This document shows, one piece after another, positions 1-7,666 of a stretch of DNA of 9,045 bases. Position numbers and translations under genes: made by a program. Numbering within the stretch: the first letter of the stretch is position 1; every line of letters begins with the position of its first letter. This DNA comes from an uncultured Anaerotruncus sp. (GTDB lineage Bacteria > Bacillota_A > Clostridia > Oscillospirales > CAG-272). Where the stretch lies: the NCBI GenBank assembly GCA_958414155.1, contig CATYWI010000022.1:1-9045 (forward strand), written 5' to 3'. The notes under the pieces were generated by a model. The model was not told where the DNA came from. It made no database searches and was given only the letters and a program-made list of their open reading frames with translations.

Positions 1-1169
1 GGCGCGGCGCGGTCATACGCAAGCACGGCATGGAGGATGTTGAGGGCAAGCCGTATCTGTTGCTCGTCACGCATTCTTCAATGGTGGATTTCAACATCAT
101 GCTGCGCGCCACACACCCGCAGCCCGTAAACAACGTTATGACGCTTGAGGGCTTCAATACATACTCGCTGCCGCTCATGAAGCGCCTCGGTGTGCTTGCC
201 AAGCGCAAATTCATACATGACATAAACCTCATACGCAATATAAAATACTGCGTTGACAAGCTCGGCACGGTGTTCGTGCTTTTCCCGGAGGCGAGATATT
301 CGCTTGACGGCTGCACCTCGTACCTGCCCGATTCGCTCGGTTCGCTGGCAAGGATGCTCCGCGTTCCGGTCGTGACCCTTGCCATACACGGGAATTTCAT
401 CACCTGCCCGCAGTGGAACAAGATAAACAAGGGCAACTATGTCGAGGCGGACATGACCTGTATTGTCAGCGCCGAGGAGACGCGCACGCTTGGCAGGGAC
501 GAGATCAACCGCCGCATACGCGAGAGTTTCAGCTATGACGATTTCCGCTGGCAGCGCGAGCACGGGGTGATCATCGACCATCCGGAACGCGCAAAGGGGC
601 TTCATTCGCTGCTTTATAAATGCGCGCGGTGCGGAACCGAGGGCAGGATGGAGTCCGGCGGCTCCGAGCTGTGGTGTCCCGACTGCGGCGCACGCTGGGA
701 GATGAAGACCGACGGCTCGCTTGCCGCGACCGACGGCAGGGAGACGGTGTTCCCGCATATCCCGGACTGGTCGGCGTGGGAGCGCGAGTGCGTTCGACGC
801 GAGATACGCGACGGGAGCTACCGCTTTGAGGACCGCGTGCGTATCGAGACTCTGCCGGGTTGGAGGAGGTTTTACAGCCAGGGGGATGGAAGGATCATCC
901 AGACTCCCGCGGGGACCGTTATCGAGGTGCCTGATTATTACGGGCATGGGAGCGTCACCATAACGAAAAAGCCCGACGAGCTTGACAGCGTGCATATCGA
1001 ATACGATTATCTCGGCAGGGGCGACTGTGTGGATATCTCCACGCAGGACGACAGCTTCTGGTGCTACCTTTCAAAGCGCGATGCGATAACCAAGCTGTCA
1101 TTTGCCACGGAGGAGATATACTCATGGGCAAAGGAAGTCAGAAAAGAGGCGCTTGCCGCCGGCGACTGA
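1..1169 (+). CDS. PlsC-like acyltransferase with zinc ribbon (5' partial)
   Basis: Probable acyl-ACP/acyl-CoA dependent acyltransferase of the lysophosphatidate (PlsC/LPLAT) family, which acylates a glycerophospholipid precursor at the membrane. Counting from the Met at base 30, the HX4D catalytic motif (His15, Asp20; HSSMVD) and the FPEAR motif (85-89, equivalent to the family's FPEGTR block) are visible. After the catalytic domain comes a CxxC-x14-CxxC zinc ribbon (Cys198, 201, 216, 219), then about 150 residues I do not recognise. The reading frame stays open upstream to the window edge and reads like conserved sequence (GAVIRKHG before the Met), so the gene starts outside the window and base 30 is probably not the start. 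It ends at TGA 1167-1169 and is followed by terminator-like hairpins, so it is probably the last gene of its own transcript. The substrate is unknown. Family call fairly sure; exact reaction not. Confidence 0.75.
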   Translation, partial: RGAVIRKHGMEDVEGKPYLLLVTHSSMVDFNIMLRATHPQPVNNVMTLEGFNTYSLPLMKRLGVLAKRKFIHDINLIRNIKYCVDKLGTVFVLFPEARYSLDGCTSYLPDSLGSLARMLRVPVVTLAIHGNFITCPQWNKINKGNYVEADMTCIVSAEETRTLGRDEINRRIRESFSYDDFRWQREHGVIIDHPERAKGLHSLLYKCARCGTEGRMESGGSELWCPDCGARWEMKTDGSLAATDGRETVFPHIPDWSAWERECVRREIRDGSYRFEDRVRIETLPGWRRFYSQGDGRIIQTPAGTVIEVPDYYGHGSVTITKKPDELDSVHIEYDYLGRGDCVDISTQDDSFWCYLSKRDAITKLSFATEEIYSWAKEVRKEALAAGD

Positions 1170-1177
1170 CAGCCGCG

Positions 1178-1199
1178 GAGGTATATAAGAGGTATATAA
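1178..1199. repeat. Tandem 11-bp direct repeat
   Basis: Two perfect, directly abutting copies of GAGGTATATAA (1178-1188 and 1189-1199) lie 9 bases after the acyltransferase stop codon. The second copy runs into TATAATTATT. Each copy looks like a Shine-Dalgarno core followed by TATATAA, but no gene start follows. It may be a slippage duplication or a binding site; no function can be assigned. Confidence 0.6.
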
Positions 1200-1209
1200 T
1201 TATTATGTG

Positions 1210-1231
1210 GATCCCGTCCGCCGACGGGATC
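1210..1231 (+). terminator. Perfect 9-bp hairpin after the acyltransferase gene
   Basis: GATCCCGTC (1210-1218), loop CGCC, GACGGGATC (1223-1231) form a perfect 9-bp stem, extendable by several G-U pairs. The following bases (TGTGTATTTATA) are only moderately T-rich, so this is a weak terminator candidate or an mRNA 3'-end stabiliser. A second copy of the 3' arm core, ACGGGAT, occurs at 1243-1249, so the 5' arm could pair with either copy. Confidence 0.45.
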
Positions 1232-1251
1232 TGTGTATTTATACGGGATGC

Positions 1252-1281
1252 CGGCTTGCGGTCTTTCCGCGCCGCTTTTTT
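1252..1281 (+). terminator. Intrinsic terminator
   Basis: CGGC (1252-1255), a TT bulge, GCGG (1258-1261), a 5-nt TCTTT loop, CCGC (1267-1270) and GCCG (1271-1274) give an 8-bp GC-rich stem. One C and then six T residues (1276-1281) follow. This is the classical shape of a rho-independent terminator on the plus strand. It would end the transcript of the upstream acyltransferase gene and insulate fumC from it. Confidence 0.65.
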
Positions 1282-1282
1282 C

Positions 1283-1333
1283 CACCTTTGCGCCTTGTGT
1301 CTTTTTGCACAGTTTTTCACCCTCGCAAAGGTG
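1283..1333. repeat. 10-bp inverted repeat
   Basis: CACCTTTGCG (1283-1292) and CGCAAAGGTG (1324-1333) are perfect reverse complements separated by 31 bases. Within the spacer, TGTG (1296-1299) can pair with CACA (1308-1311). The 3' arm also takes part in a different possible hairpin (1318-1345), so the two folds would exclude each other. No gene lies here. It could be an RNA element of read-through transcripts or a protein-binding site. Confidence 0.4.
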
Positions 1334-1354
1334 CGAATATTGGTGTCTTTTTTT
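1318..1354 (+). terminator. Possible second terminator
   Basis: CACC (1318-1321) pairs with GGTG (1342-1345) around an inner TCGC (1323-1326)/GCGA (1333-1336) stem. TC and seven T residues (1348-1354) follow. The stem is interrupted by an internal loop, so it is weaker than the terminator at 1252-1281. It may act as a back-up terminator just before the fumC promoter. Confidence 0.3.
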
Positions 1355-1376
1355 CACGAAATATGTCGTCATGGGA

Positions 1377-1405
1377 TTGACAGTTTTATAACGAAGTGAT
1401 ATAAT
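1377..1405 (+). promoter_or_regulatory. Consensus sigma-A/sigma-70 promoter of fumC
   Basis: TTGACA at 1377-1382 and TATAAT at 1400-1405 are both perfect matches, separated by the ideal 17 bp. TG at 1397-1398 adds an extended -10 element (TGaTATAAT). Transcription is expected to start near 1411-1413, giving a leader of about 140 nt before fumC. The small inverted repeat GATA-TAAT-TATC (1398-1409) overlaps the -10 and could be an operator, although this is weak evidence. With no terminator-like U-tract after fumC, this promoter probably also drives the hdr-flx genes. Confidence 0.85.
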
Positions 1406-1416
1406 TATCTTATAAT

Positions 1417-1498
1417 GCGCGTGGTGTGCGTTGACGGCGATTTCAGCCCGAATTTTGTCCGAAAACAGGTAAAATCGCCAAAAATCACCGCATAGCGC
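1417..1498 (+). promoter_or_regulatory. Structured fumC 5' leader (possible cis-regulatory RNA)
   Basis: The predicted leader can fold into nested helices. The outer helix pairs 1417-1420 with 1495-1498 (GCGC/GCGC) and, across a 3-nt ATA bulge (1492-1494), 1421-1426 with 1486-1491 (GTGGTG/CACCGC, one G-U pair). The inner helix pairs GGCGATTT (1436-1443) with AAATCGCC (1472-1479), a perfect 8 bp. The apical loop could add TTTT (1453-1456)/AAAA (1462-1465). The fold begins almost exactly at the predicted transcription start and leaves 1499-1550 AT-rich and open before the start codon. I do not recognise a known riboswitch class, and there is no U-tract terminator. Conservation is untested. Confidence 0.35.
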
Positions 1499-1550
1499 GA
1501 AAAAGCGATTCATTATTAAAAATCTTTTATACAAGAAAGAGAGAAGAAAA

Positions 1551-2927
<1,377 letters not shown>

Positions 2928-2941
2928 TCGTCAGGCTTCCG

Positions 2942-2979
2942 GCTTTGGGGGTGCTGTCTTTGACGGCATCCCCGAAAGC
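2942..2979 (+). other. Strong intercistronic hairpin without U-tract
   Basis: In the fumC-hdrB gap, 2947-2958 pairs with 2962-2973 (GGGGGTGCTGTC with GACGGCATCCCC, two G-U pairs, 3-nt TTT loop). It extends past one bulged G (2974) by GCTTT (2942-2946)/AAAGC (2975-2979), about 17 bp in all. The bases after it (GCTATTAAATAAGG) lack a run of T, so it is a poor terminator. It more likely protects or separates the fumC message, or tunes the fumC/hdr expression ratio. Confidence 0.5.
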
Positions 2980-2989
2980 GCTATTAAAT
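2960..2989 (+). promoter_or_regulatory. Possible weak internal promoter for hdrB
   Basis: TTGACG (2960-2965, 5 of 6) and TTAAAT (2984-2989, 4 of 6) are 18 bp apart, 43 bases upstream of the hdrB start. The -35 lies inside the 3' arm of the intercistronic hairpin. It could give hdr-flx transcription independent of fumC, but matches of this quality also arise by chance. Confidence 0.22.
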
Positions 2990-3031
2990 AAGGCGCCAAA
3001 AGCTAATATCAAGTCAGAAAGGAATCAAAAC

Positions 3032-3820
3032 ATGGTATTCAGTTATTATCCCGGATGCACCCTGCGCACCAAGGCGAAGGAGCTTGACCGCATGGCGCGC
3101 AACGCCGCGGCAGCCCTCGGCATTGAGCTTCGCGAGGTTCCGGAATGGCAGTGCTGCGGCGGTGTGTATCCCACCCCGACCGATGCTGTCGCCACCCGCC
3201 TTTCCTCGGTGCGTGCGCTCATGGCTGCACGCGAAGCGGGAACGCCCCTTGTTACCGTTTGCTCCGCCTGCTACAACGTTATCAAGCGCGTCAACGAGGA
3301 TATGAAGAACAACGAGGAAATAAGAAACAAGGTCAACAACTATATGAAGAACGACGTCCCCTACTGCGGCGAGGTTAAGGTGTATCACTACATAGAACTT
3401 CTTCGCGACGTAGTAGGCTACGGCGAGCTTGCCAAGAAGGTGGTAAATCCCCTGAAGGGCGAAAAGATAGGCGCATACTACGGATGTCTTCTGCTCCGTC
3501 CCGGCAAGGAGCTTATGTTTGACGATCCCGAGAATCCCGAAGCGATCGAGGGACTCATCCGCGCCCTCGGCGCCACTCCGGTAAAATACGCACAGCGCAA
3601 CGAGTGCTGCGGCGGATATGTGACGCTTGAGGATAAAAAGTTCGCGGAAAAGAGAAGCCACATAATCACCGCGTCCGCCTCGGGCGAGGGAGCCGACAGC
3701 CTTATCACGGCATGTCCTCTCTGCATGTACAACCTTAAGGTGAACGGCGGCGGCGAGCTTCCCATTCACTATTTCACCGAACCGCTTGCCCGCGCCCTCG
3801 GCGTGGCTGACAAAAACTGA
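3032..3820 (+). CDS. hdrB: Heterodisulfide reductase subunit B-like (HdrB, CCG domains)
   Basis: Terminal electron-output subunit of an HdrABC complex. In methanogens HdrB carries two non-cubane [4Fe-4S] clusters that cleave the CoM-S-S-CoB disulfide; bacterial homologues act on other, mostly unknown acceptors (DsrC is proposed in sulfate reducers). The protein has 262 residues with two full CCG motifs. The first is Cys9 (YYPGCTLR), Cys41-Cys42 (QCCGG) and Cys77/Cys80 (CSAC). The second is Cys152 (YYGCLLLRP), Cys192-Cys193 (ECCGG) and Cys228/Cys231 (CPLC). All ligands expected for both clusters are therefore present. ATG 3032 is chosen because AAAGGA (3018-3023) stands 8 nt upstream and the protein then begins at the conserved VFSYYPGC. 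A longer reading from a TTG at 2945 would run through the hairpin and add non-conserved residues. hdrC follows after 9 nt. Confidence 0.92.
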   Translation: MVFSYYPGCTLRTKAKELDRMARNAAAALGIELREVPEWQCCGGVYPTPTDAVATRLSSVRALMAAREAGTPLVTVCSACYNVIKRVNEDMKNNEEIRNKVNNYMKNDVPYCGEVKVYHYIELLRDVVGYGELAKKVVNPLKGEKIGAYYGCLLLRPGKELMFDDPENPEAIEGLIRALGATPVKYAQRNECCGGYVTLEDKKFAEKRSHIITASASGEGADSLITACPLCMYNLKVNGGGELPIHYFTEPLARALGVADKN

Positions 3821-3829
3821 GGTGTACGC

Positions 3830-4225
3830 ATGAATAACAACAAAGAAAACGAGACCGCCGCAAAGATCGTTGAAATAAGCGGCGTGAATACGCGCAAGTG
3901 CATGAAGTGCGGCAAATGCTCCGCCACATGCCCTGCCTACGGCGAGATGGAATACCATCCGCACCAGTTCGTATATATGGTCGAGCACGGCGAGACGGAT
4001 AAGCTGTTTGCCTCCGAGTCGGTATGGAAATGCCTTACCTGCTTTGCCTGCGTGGAAAGATGTCCGCGCGGCGTTGAGCCGGCAAAGCTGATCGAGGCGG
4101 CGCGTGCGCTGATGGTCCGCCGTCAGGGTCAGAACCACCTGCACGACGACGATATCCCCGCGCTTCTTGACCCCGAGCTGCCGCAGCAGGCGATAGTCAG
4201 CGCGTTCAGAAAATACAAGGGCTAA
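3830..4225 (+). CDS. hdrC: Heterodisulfide reductase subunit C-like (HdrC, two [4Fe-4S])
   Basis: Small soluble electron carrier that links the HdrA flavin/cluster chain to HdrB. The protein has 131 residues and two CxxCxxCxxxCP motifs, Cys24/27/30/34 and Cys68/71/74/78, which should bind two [4Fe-4S] clusters. The sequence between them (EYHPHQFVYMVEHGE) matches the HdrC helix region. There are no membrane segments, as expected for cytoplasmic HdrABC and unlike the membrane HdrDE type. A ribosome site GAGGTG (3819-3824) overlaps the hdrB stop codon, and hdrA follows after 12 nt, so translation is probably coupled. The order hdrB-hdrC-hdrA places the two output subunits first. The tail after residue 90 is ordinary and charged. 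Confidence 0.9.
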   Translation: MNNNKENETAAKIVEISGVNTRKCMKCGKCSATCPAYGEMEYHPHQFVYMVEHGETDKLFASESVWKCLTCFACVERCPRGVEPAKLIEAARALMVRRQGQNHLHDDDIPALLDPELPQQAIVSAFRKYKG

Positions 4226-4237
4226 GGAGAACAGAAA

Positions 4238-6223
4238 ATGCACAGAATAGGCGTATTTGTATGCTGGTGCGGATCAAACATCGCCGCGACCGTTGATGTT
4301 CACGCGGTTGCTGAGGCTATGAAAAGCGAGCCGGGCGTTGTATTTGCACAGGATTACCAGTACATGTGTTCCGAGGGCGGTCAGTCCCTCATCATAAACG
4401 CGATAAAGGATCACTTCCTTGACGGCGTGGTGATATGCTCCTGCTCGCCGAGAATGCACGAGGCGACCTTCCGCAAGACCGCCGCAAGAGCCGGACTCAA
4501 CCCCTACATGGTCGAGGTGGCAAACATCCGCGAGCATTGCTCATGGATACATAAGGACAAGCCCGAGGCGACCGCAAAGGCGATAGTGCTTGCCCGTACC
4601 GCAGTGGCAAAGGTTCAGCTTGATGCACCTCTTACCGCCGGCGAAAGCCCCGTCACCAAACGCGCGCTCGTCATCGGCGGCGGTATCGCAGGTATTCAGT
4701 CGGCGCTTGATATTGCCGATGCCGGATACGATGTGGATATCGTTGAAAAGCTGCCGACCATCGGCGGACATATGGCTCAGCTCGACAAGACCTTCCCGAC
4801 GCTTGACTGCTCTGCGTGTATCCTCACACCTAAGATGGTGGATGCGGCGCAGAACGAGCATATCGGTCTTTACACTTACAGCGAGGTCGAGTCGGTAAAG
4901 GGCTTTGTGGGCAACTTTACTGTAAAGATTAAAAAGAAAGCCCGCTTTGTCGATGCGACTAAGTGCACCGGCTGCGGCGTCTGCACCGAGGGATGTCCCT
5001 CACGCAAGTCGCCCTCCGAGTTCGATATGAACCTCTGTAACCGCGGCGCTATCTATATGCCCTTTGCGCAGTCGATCCCGAAGGTGCCGGTCATCGACAC
5101 CACAGCTTGCATTCACTTCAAGACCGGCAAGTGCGGTCTTTGCAAGCTGAAATGCTCCGCGGGAGCCATCGACTTTGAGCAGAAGGACGAAGTGATCGAA
5201 AAGCAGTACGGCGCCATCGTCGTCGCTACCGGCTTTGATATGATAAATCCCTCCCGCTACGGCGAGCTGGGCTATGCCGACAACAAGGACGTCATCACCT
5301 CGCTTGAGCTTGAGCGTCTTATGAACGCCGCAGGTCCCACCAAGGGCATTCTGCTCCGTCCCTCCGACGGCAAGCACCCCAAGACCATCGTCTTCGTGCA
5401 GTGCGTCGGATCAAGATGCGATGCCTCCAAGGGCAAGACCTACTGCTCCAAGATCTGCTGTATGTACACCGCAAAGCATGCGATGATGATACGCGAGAAA
5501 TATCCCGATACCGATGTACACGTCTTCTACATAGATGTACGTACCCCCGGCAAGAACTTTGATGAGTTCTACCGCCGCGCGGTCGAGCAGTACGGCGTTG
5601 ATTACATCAAGGGCAATGTCGGCAAAGTCTCCCGCAAGGGCGACAAGCTGGAGGTCCAGGGCGTTGATCTTATCGCGAACCGTCAGGTCATGATAGACGC
5701 CGACCTCGTGGTACTTGCCGCGGCTATCGAGCCGTCGGCGGGCGCACGTCGCATTGCCACCATGCTTACCGCAAGCATGGATACGAACGATTTCTTTACC
5801 GAGGCGCACGCAAAGCTGCGTCCCGTGGAAAGCCCCACCGCGGGCGTCTTCCTCTCCGGCGTATGCCAGGGGCCGAAGGACGTTCCCGAGACTGTCGCAC
5901 AGGCATCTGCGGCAGCATCAAAGGTCATCGCTCTTCTCTCCAAGGATAAGCTCACCGGCAACCCCTGCGTGGCTCATTCCGACGAGATGATGTGCAACGG
6001 CTGCTCAATGTGCCAGAATGTCTGCCCCTACGGCGCTATCAGCTATGAGGTGCATCAGTTCCGCATCGCGGGCAAGATGGTAGATCGCCGCGTGGCTGTC
6101 GTCAACGAGGCTGTGTGCCAGGGTTGCGGCGCCTGCACCGTTACCTGCCCGTCCGGCGCTATGGACCTCAAGGGCTTCGCCAATAAACAAATTCTTGCGG
6201 AGGTGGATGCTATATGTCGCTGA
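4238..6223 (+). CDS. hdrA: Heterodisulfide reductase subunit A-like, electron-bifurcating flavoprotein (HdrA)
   Basis: Core of the complex. Its FAD is thought to split electron pairs between ferredoxin and the HdrC/HdrB branch. The protein has 661 residues, normal for a full HdrA. Order of parts: N-terminal domain with CxC (Cys9, Cys11), Cys44, CSCSPRMHE (67-75) and NIREHCSWIH (Cys101); thioredoxin-reductase-like FAD domain with VIGGGIAG (145-152) and LDCSACILTPKM (Cys191, Cys194); inserted ferredoxin domain with CxxCxxCxxxCP (Cys243/246/249/253) and CX7CXXCX3C (Cys291/299/302/306); second flavin half with VQCVGSRC (Cys389, Cys394) and CSKICC (Cys403, 407, 408), the region ligating the unusual HdrA cluster; and C-terminal ferredoxin domain with Cys586/589/592/596 and Cys627/630/633/637. 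AAGGAG (4224-4229) overlaps the hdrC stop and sets the ATG. The 3' end overlaps flxD by 10 nt. No motif is visibly missing. Confidence 0.95.
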   Translation: MHRIGVFVCWCGSNIAATVDVHAVAEAMKSEPGVVFAQDYQYMCSEGGQSLIINAIKDHFLDGVVICSCSPRMHEATFRKTAARAGLNPYMVEVANIREHCSWIHKDKPEATAKAIVLARTAVAKVQLDAPLTAGESPVTKRALVIGGGIAGIQSALDIADAGYDVDIVEKLPTIGGHMAQLDKTFPTLDCSACILTPKMVDAAQNEHIGLYTYSEVESVKGFVGNFTVKIKKKARFVDATKCTGCGVCTEGCPSRKSPSEFDMNLCNRGAIYMPFAQSIPKVPVIDTTACIHFKTGKCGLCKLKCSAGAIDFEQKDEVIEKQYGAIVVATGFDMINPSRYGELGYADNKDVITSLELERLMNAAGPTKGILLRPSDGKHPKTIVFVQCVGSRCDASKGKTYCSKICCMYTAKHAMMIREKYPDTDVHVFYIDVRTPGKNFDEFYRRAVEQYGVDYIKGNVGKVSRKGDKLEVQGVDLIANRQVMIDADLVVLAAAIEPSAGARRIATMLTASMDTNDFFTEAHAKLRPVESPTAGVFLSGVCQGPKDVPETVAQASAAASKVIALLSKDKLTGNPCVAHSDEMMCNGCSMCQNVCPYGAISYEVHQFRIAGKMVDRRVAVVNEAVCQGCGACTVTCPSGAMDLKGFANKQILAEVDAICR

Positions 6224-6699
6224 CCAACGTTAATGAAAAAGAAAACGCAGCCGCAACGACCGGCGAGGGCTTTGTGCCTACGATAGTTGCGTTCTGCTGC
6301 AACTGGTGCTCTTATGCGGGAGCCGACCTTGCGGGAACGAGCCGTCTCTCATACCCCGCCAACGTAAAAATAATCCGCGTACCCTGCTCCTGCCGCGTAA
6401 ACCCCATATTCATTATGCGCGCGTTCGAGCGCGGCGCCGATGGCGTTATCCTTTGCGGATGCCACCCCGGCGACTGCCACTATTCGACCGGTAACTACTA
6501 TGCCCGCCGCCGTATGACCCTGCTCTTCTCGATGCTCAACTACCTCGGCATCGAAAAGGAGCGCACCCGCGTTGAATGGGTCTCCGCTGCGGAAGGCGTA
6601 AGATTTGCCGCCGTTATGAATGACTTTGTGAAGACGATCACAGAGCTGGGAGAAAATAAAAAGTTGAGGGATCTGAGATGCAAGGAAAATCTGAACTGA
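6214..6699 (+). CDS. flxD: MvhD/FlxD-type [2Fe-2S] electron transfer protein
   Basis: Adaptor that carries electrons from the dehydrogenase module into HdrA. It is the same family as MvhD of the methanogen hydrogenase-Hdr complex and FlxD of the NADH-linked complex. The protein has 161 residues. Conserved stretches are FCCNWCSYAGADLAGTSR (27-44, Cys28, 29, 32), the second cysteine block PCSCRV (57-62, Cys58, Cys60) and CGCHPGDCHY (81-90, Cys81, 83, 88), which together supply the [2Fe-2S] ligands. The second block usually reads CSGRV, so Cys60 replaces the common glycine. The N-terminal 20 residues look unconserved. The start ATG has GGAGGT (6199-6204) upstream inside the end of hdrA and overlaps it by 10 nt. 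The 3' end overlaps flxC by 22 nt. Both overlaps indicate coupled translation. The absence of hydrogenase genes beside it argues for the Flx rather than the Mvh assignment. Confidence 0.9.
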   Translation: MSLTNVNEKENAAATTGEGFVPTIVAFCCNWCSYAGADLAGTSRLSYPANVKIIRVPCSCRVNPIFIMRAFERGADGVILCGCHPGDCHYSTGNYYARRRMTLLFSMLNYLGIEKERTRVEWVSAAEGVRFAAVMNDFVKTITELGENKKLRDLRCKENLN

Positions 6700-7652
6700 T
6701 AAAGAACCGGGTCGCGGAGCTTCTCTCCGAGGGCAAGGCTCAGCGCGTTCTGGGCTGGGTGCGCGGCGAGTTCGACTGGGAACGCACCCCTGCCGTCTTT
6801 GAGACCCCCGAGGAATTCAATGCAAACTTCATATATGATGAATTCTGCGGCGCAAACCTCTGCAAATACCTGATAAACGCCTGCAAAAAGGACGGCGTAA
6901 CGCTTATTCTTGCCAAGCCCTGCGATACATACGGCATAAACATGCTCCTCAAGGAGCACCGCGTGCCGCGCGAGAAGGTATACATTCTCGGTATCGGATG
7001 TTCGGGCAAGGCGGATATAAACAAGATCCGCGATATGGGTATACGCGGTATCACCTCTGTCGAGGACGGCGAGGGAGACGAGCTTACGGTGCACACCCTT
7101 TACGGCGACAAGACCGTAAAGAAGAATGACGTAAAGCTCATGAAGTGCCTTACCGACGGCAAGAGAGTACACGTCGTGAACGACGAAGTGATCTGCGACG
7201 AGGGTAACAATCCCGACGCCGCCGACCGCATGGCTGAGGTCGAAAAGCTGGAGGCAATGACGCCCGACGAGAGATTTGCATTTTGGCGCGGTGAGCTTTC
7301 CCGCTGCATCCGCTGCAATGCCTGCCGCAACGTATGCCCCGTGTGTACCTGCGAAAAGTGCGTTTTCGACAACGACAATTCCGGTATCGCGTCCAAGGCT
7401 CCCACTACGGATTTTGAGGAGAATATGTTCCACATCATCCGCGCCTTCCATGTTGCCGGACGCTGCACCGACTGCGGCGAGTGCTCGCGCGTATGTCCCG
7501 AGCATATTCCGCTCCATCTTCTGAACCGTAAATTCATCAAGGATATCGACAGCCTGTGGGGAGACTTCCAGGCAGGTTCCGATTCCGAGACACGCGGACC
7601 TCTCACCGCCTTCACCGAGGGCGATGCCGAGCCGGGTTCGAACCTTAAATAA
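6678..7652 (+). CDS. flxC: FlxC-like iron-sulfur protein, two [4Fe-4S]
   Basis: Probable electron-wiring subunit between the NADH-oxidising FlxA/FlxB part and FlxD. The protein has 324 residues. The N-terminal two thirds hold ILAKPCDTYGINMLL (77-91) and ILGIGCSG (103-110), reminiscent of the FrhB/FdhB (F420-hydrogenase beta) domain, plus scattered Cys57, 62, 69, 157 and 173. The C-terminal part has CIRCNACRNVCP (Cys210/213/216/220), an extra CTCEKC (Cys223/225/228), and CTDCGECSRVCP (Cys263/266/269/273), enough for two [4Fe-4S] clusters. The last 30 residues are polar and acidic. ATG 6678 follows GAGGG (6666-6670) and lies inside flxD (22-nt overlap). Which of this gene and the next is called flxB or flxC elsewhere is less certain than membership of the Flx set. 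Here the letters follow the collinear D-C-B-A order. Confidence 0.72.
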   Translation: MQGKSELIKNRVAELLSEGKAQRVLGWVRGEFDWERTPAVFETPEEFNANFIYDEFCGANLCKYLINACKKDGVTLILAKPCDTYGINMLLKEHRVPREKVYILGIGCSGKADINKIRDMGIRGITSVEDGEGDELTVHTLYGDKTVKKNDVKLMKCLTDGKRVHVVNDEVICDEGNNPDAADRMAEVEKLEAMTPDERFAFWRGELSRCIRCNACRNVCPVCTCEKCVFDNDNSGIASKAPTTDFEENMFHIIRAFHVAGRCTDCGECSRVCPEHIPLHLLNRKFIKDIDSLWGDFQAGSDSETRGPLTAFTEGDAEPGSNLK

Positions 7653-7666
7653 GGAGGGAAGATCAG

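Noticed and set aside
1166..1200. CTGACA ... TATAAT as a promoter just after the acyltransferase gene
   Set aside because: The spacer would be 23 bp, far from 17, and a terminator follows at once.
1061..1399. Plus-strand open frame running from inside the acyltransferase through the intergenic region
   Set aside because: Overlaps a conserved gene and passes through the terminator and into the promoter; the translation resembles nothing and has no initiation signal.
2945..3031. Upstream TTG start that would lengthen HdrB by 29 residues
   Set aside because: The extension translates the intercistronic hairpin and is not HdrB-like; ATG 3032 has a proper ribosome site and the conserved N-terminus.
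3014..4243. Minus-strand open frame of about 400 codons opposite hdrB and hdrC
   Set aside because: Lies fully antisense to clearly conserved genes and has no recognisable domain; a typical codon-bias shadow.
6214..6699. Hydrogenase (MvhADG) assignment for the MvhD-like gene
   Set aside because: No large or small hydrogenase subunit is present; the following genes are Flx-like and end in an FAD/NAD oxidoreductase.
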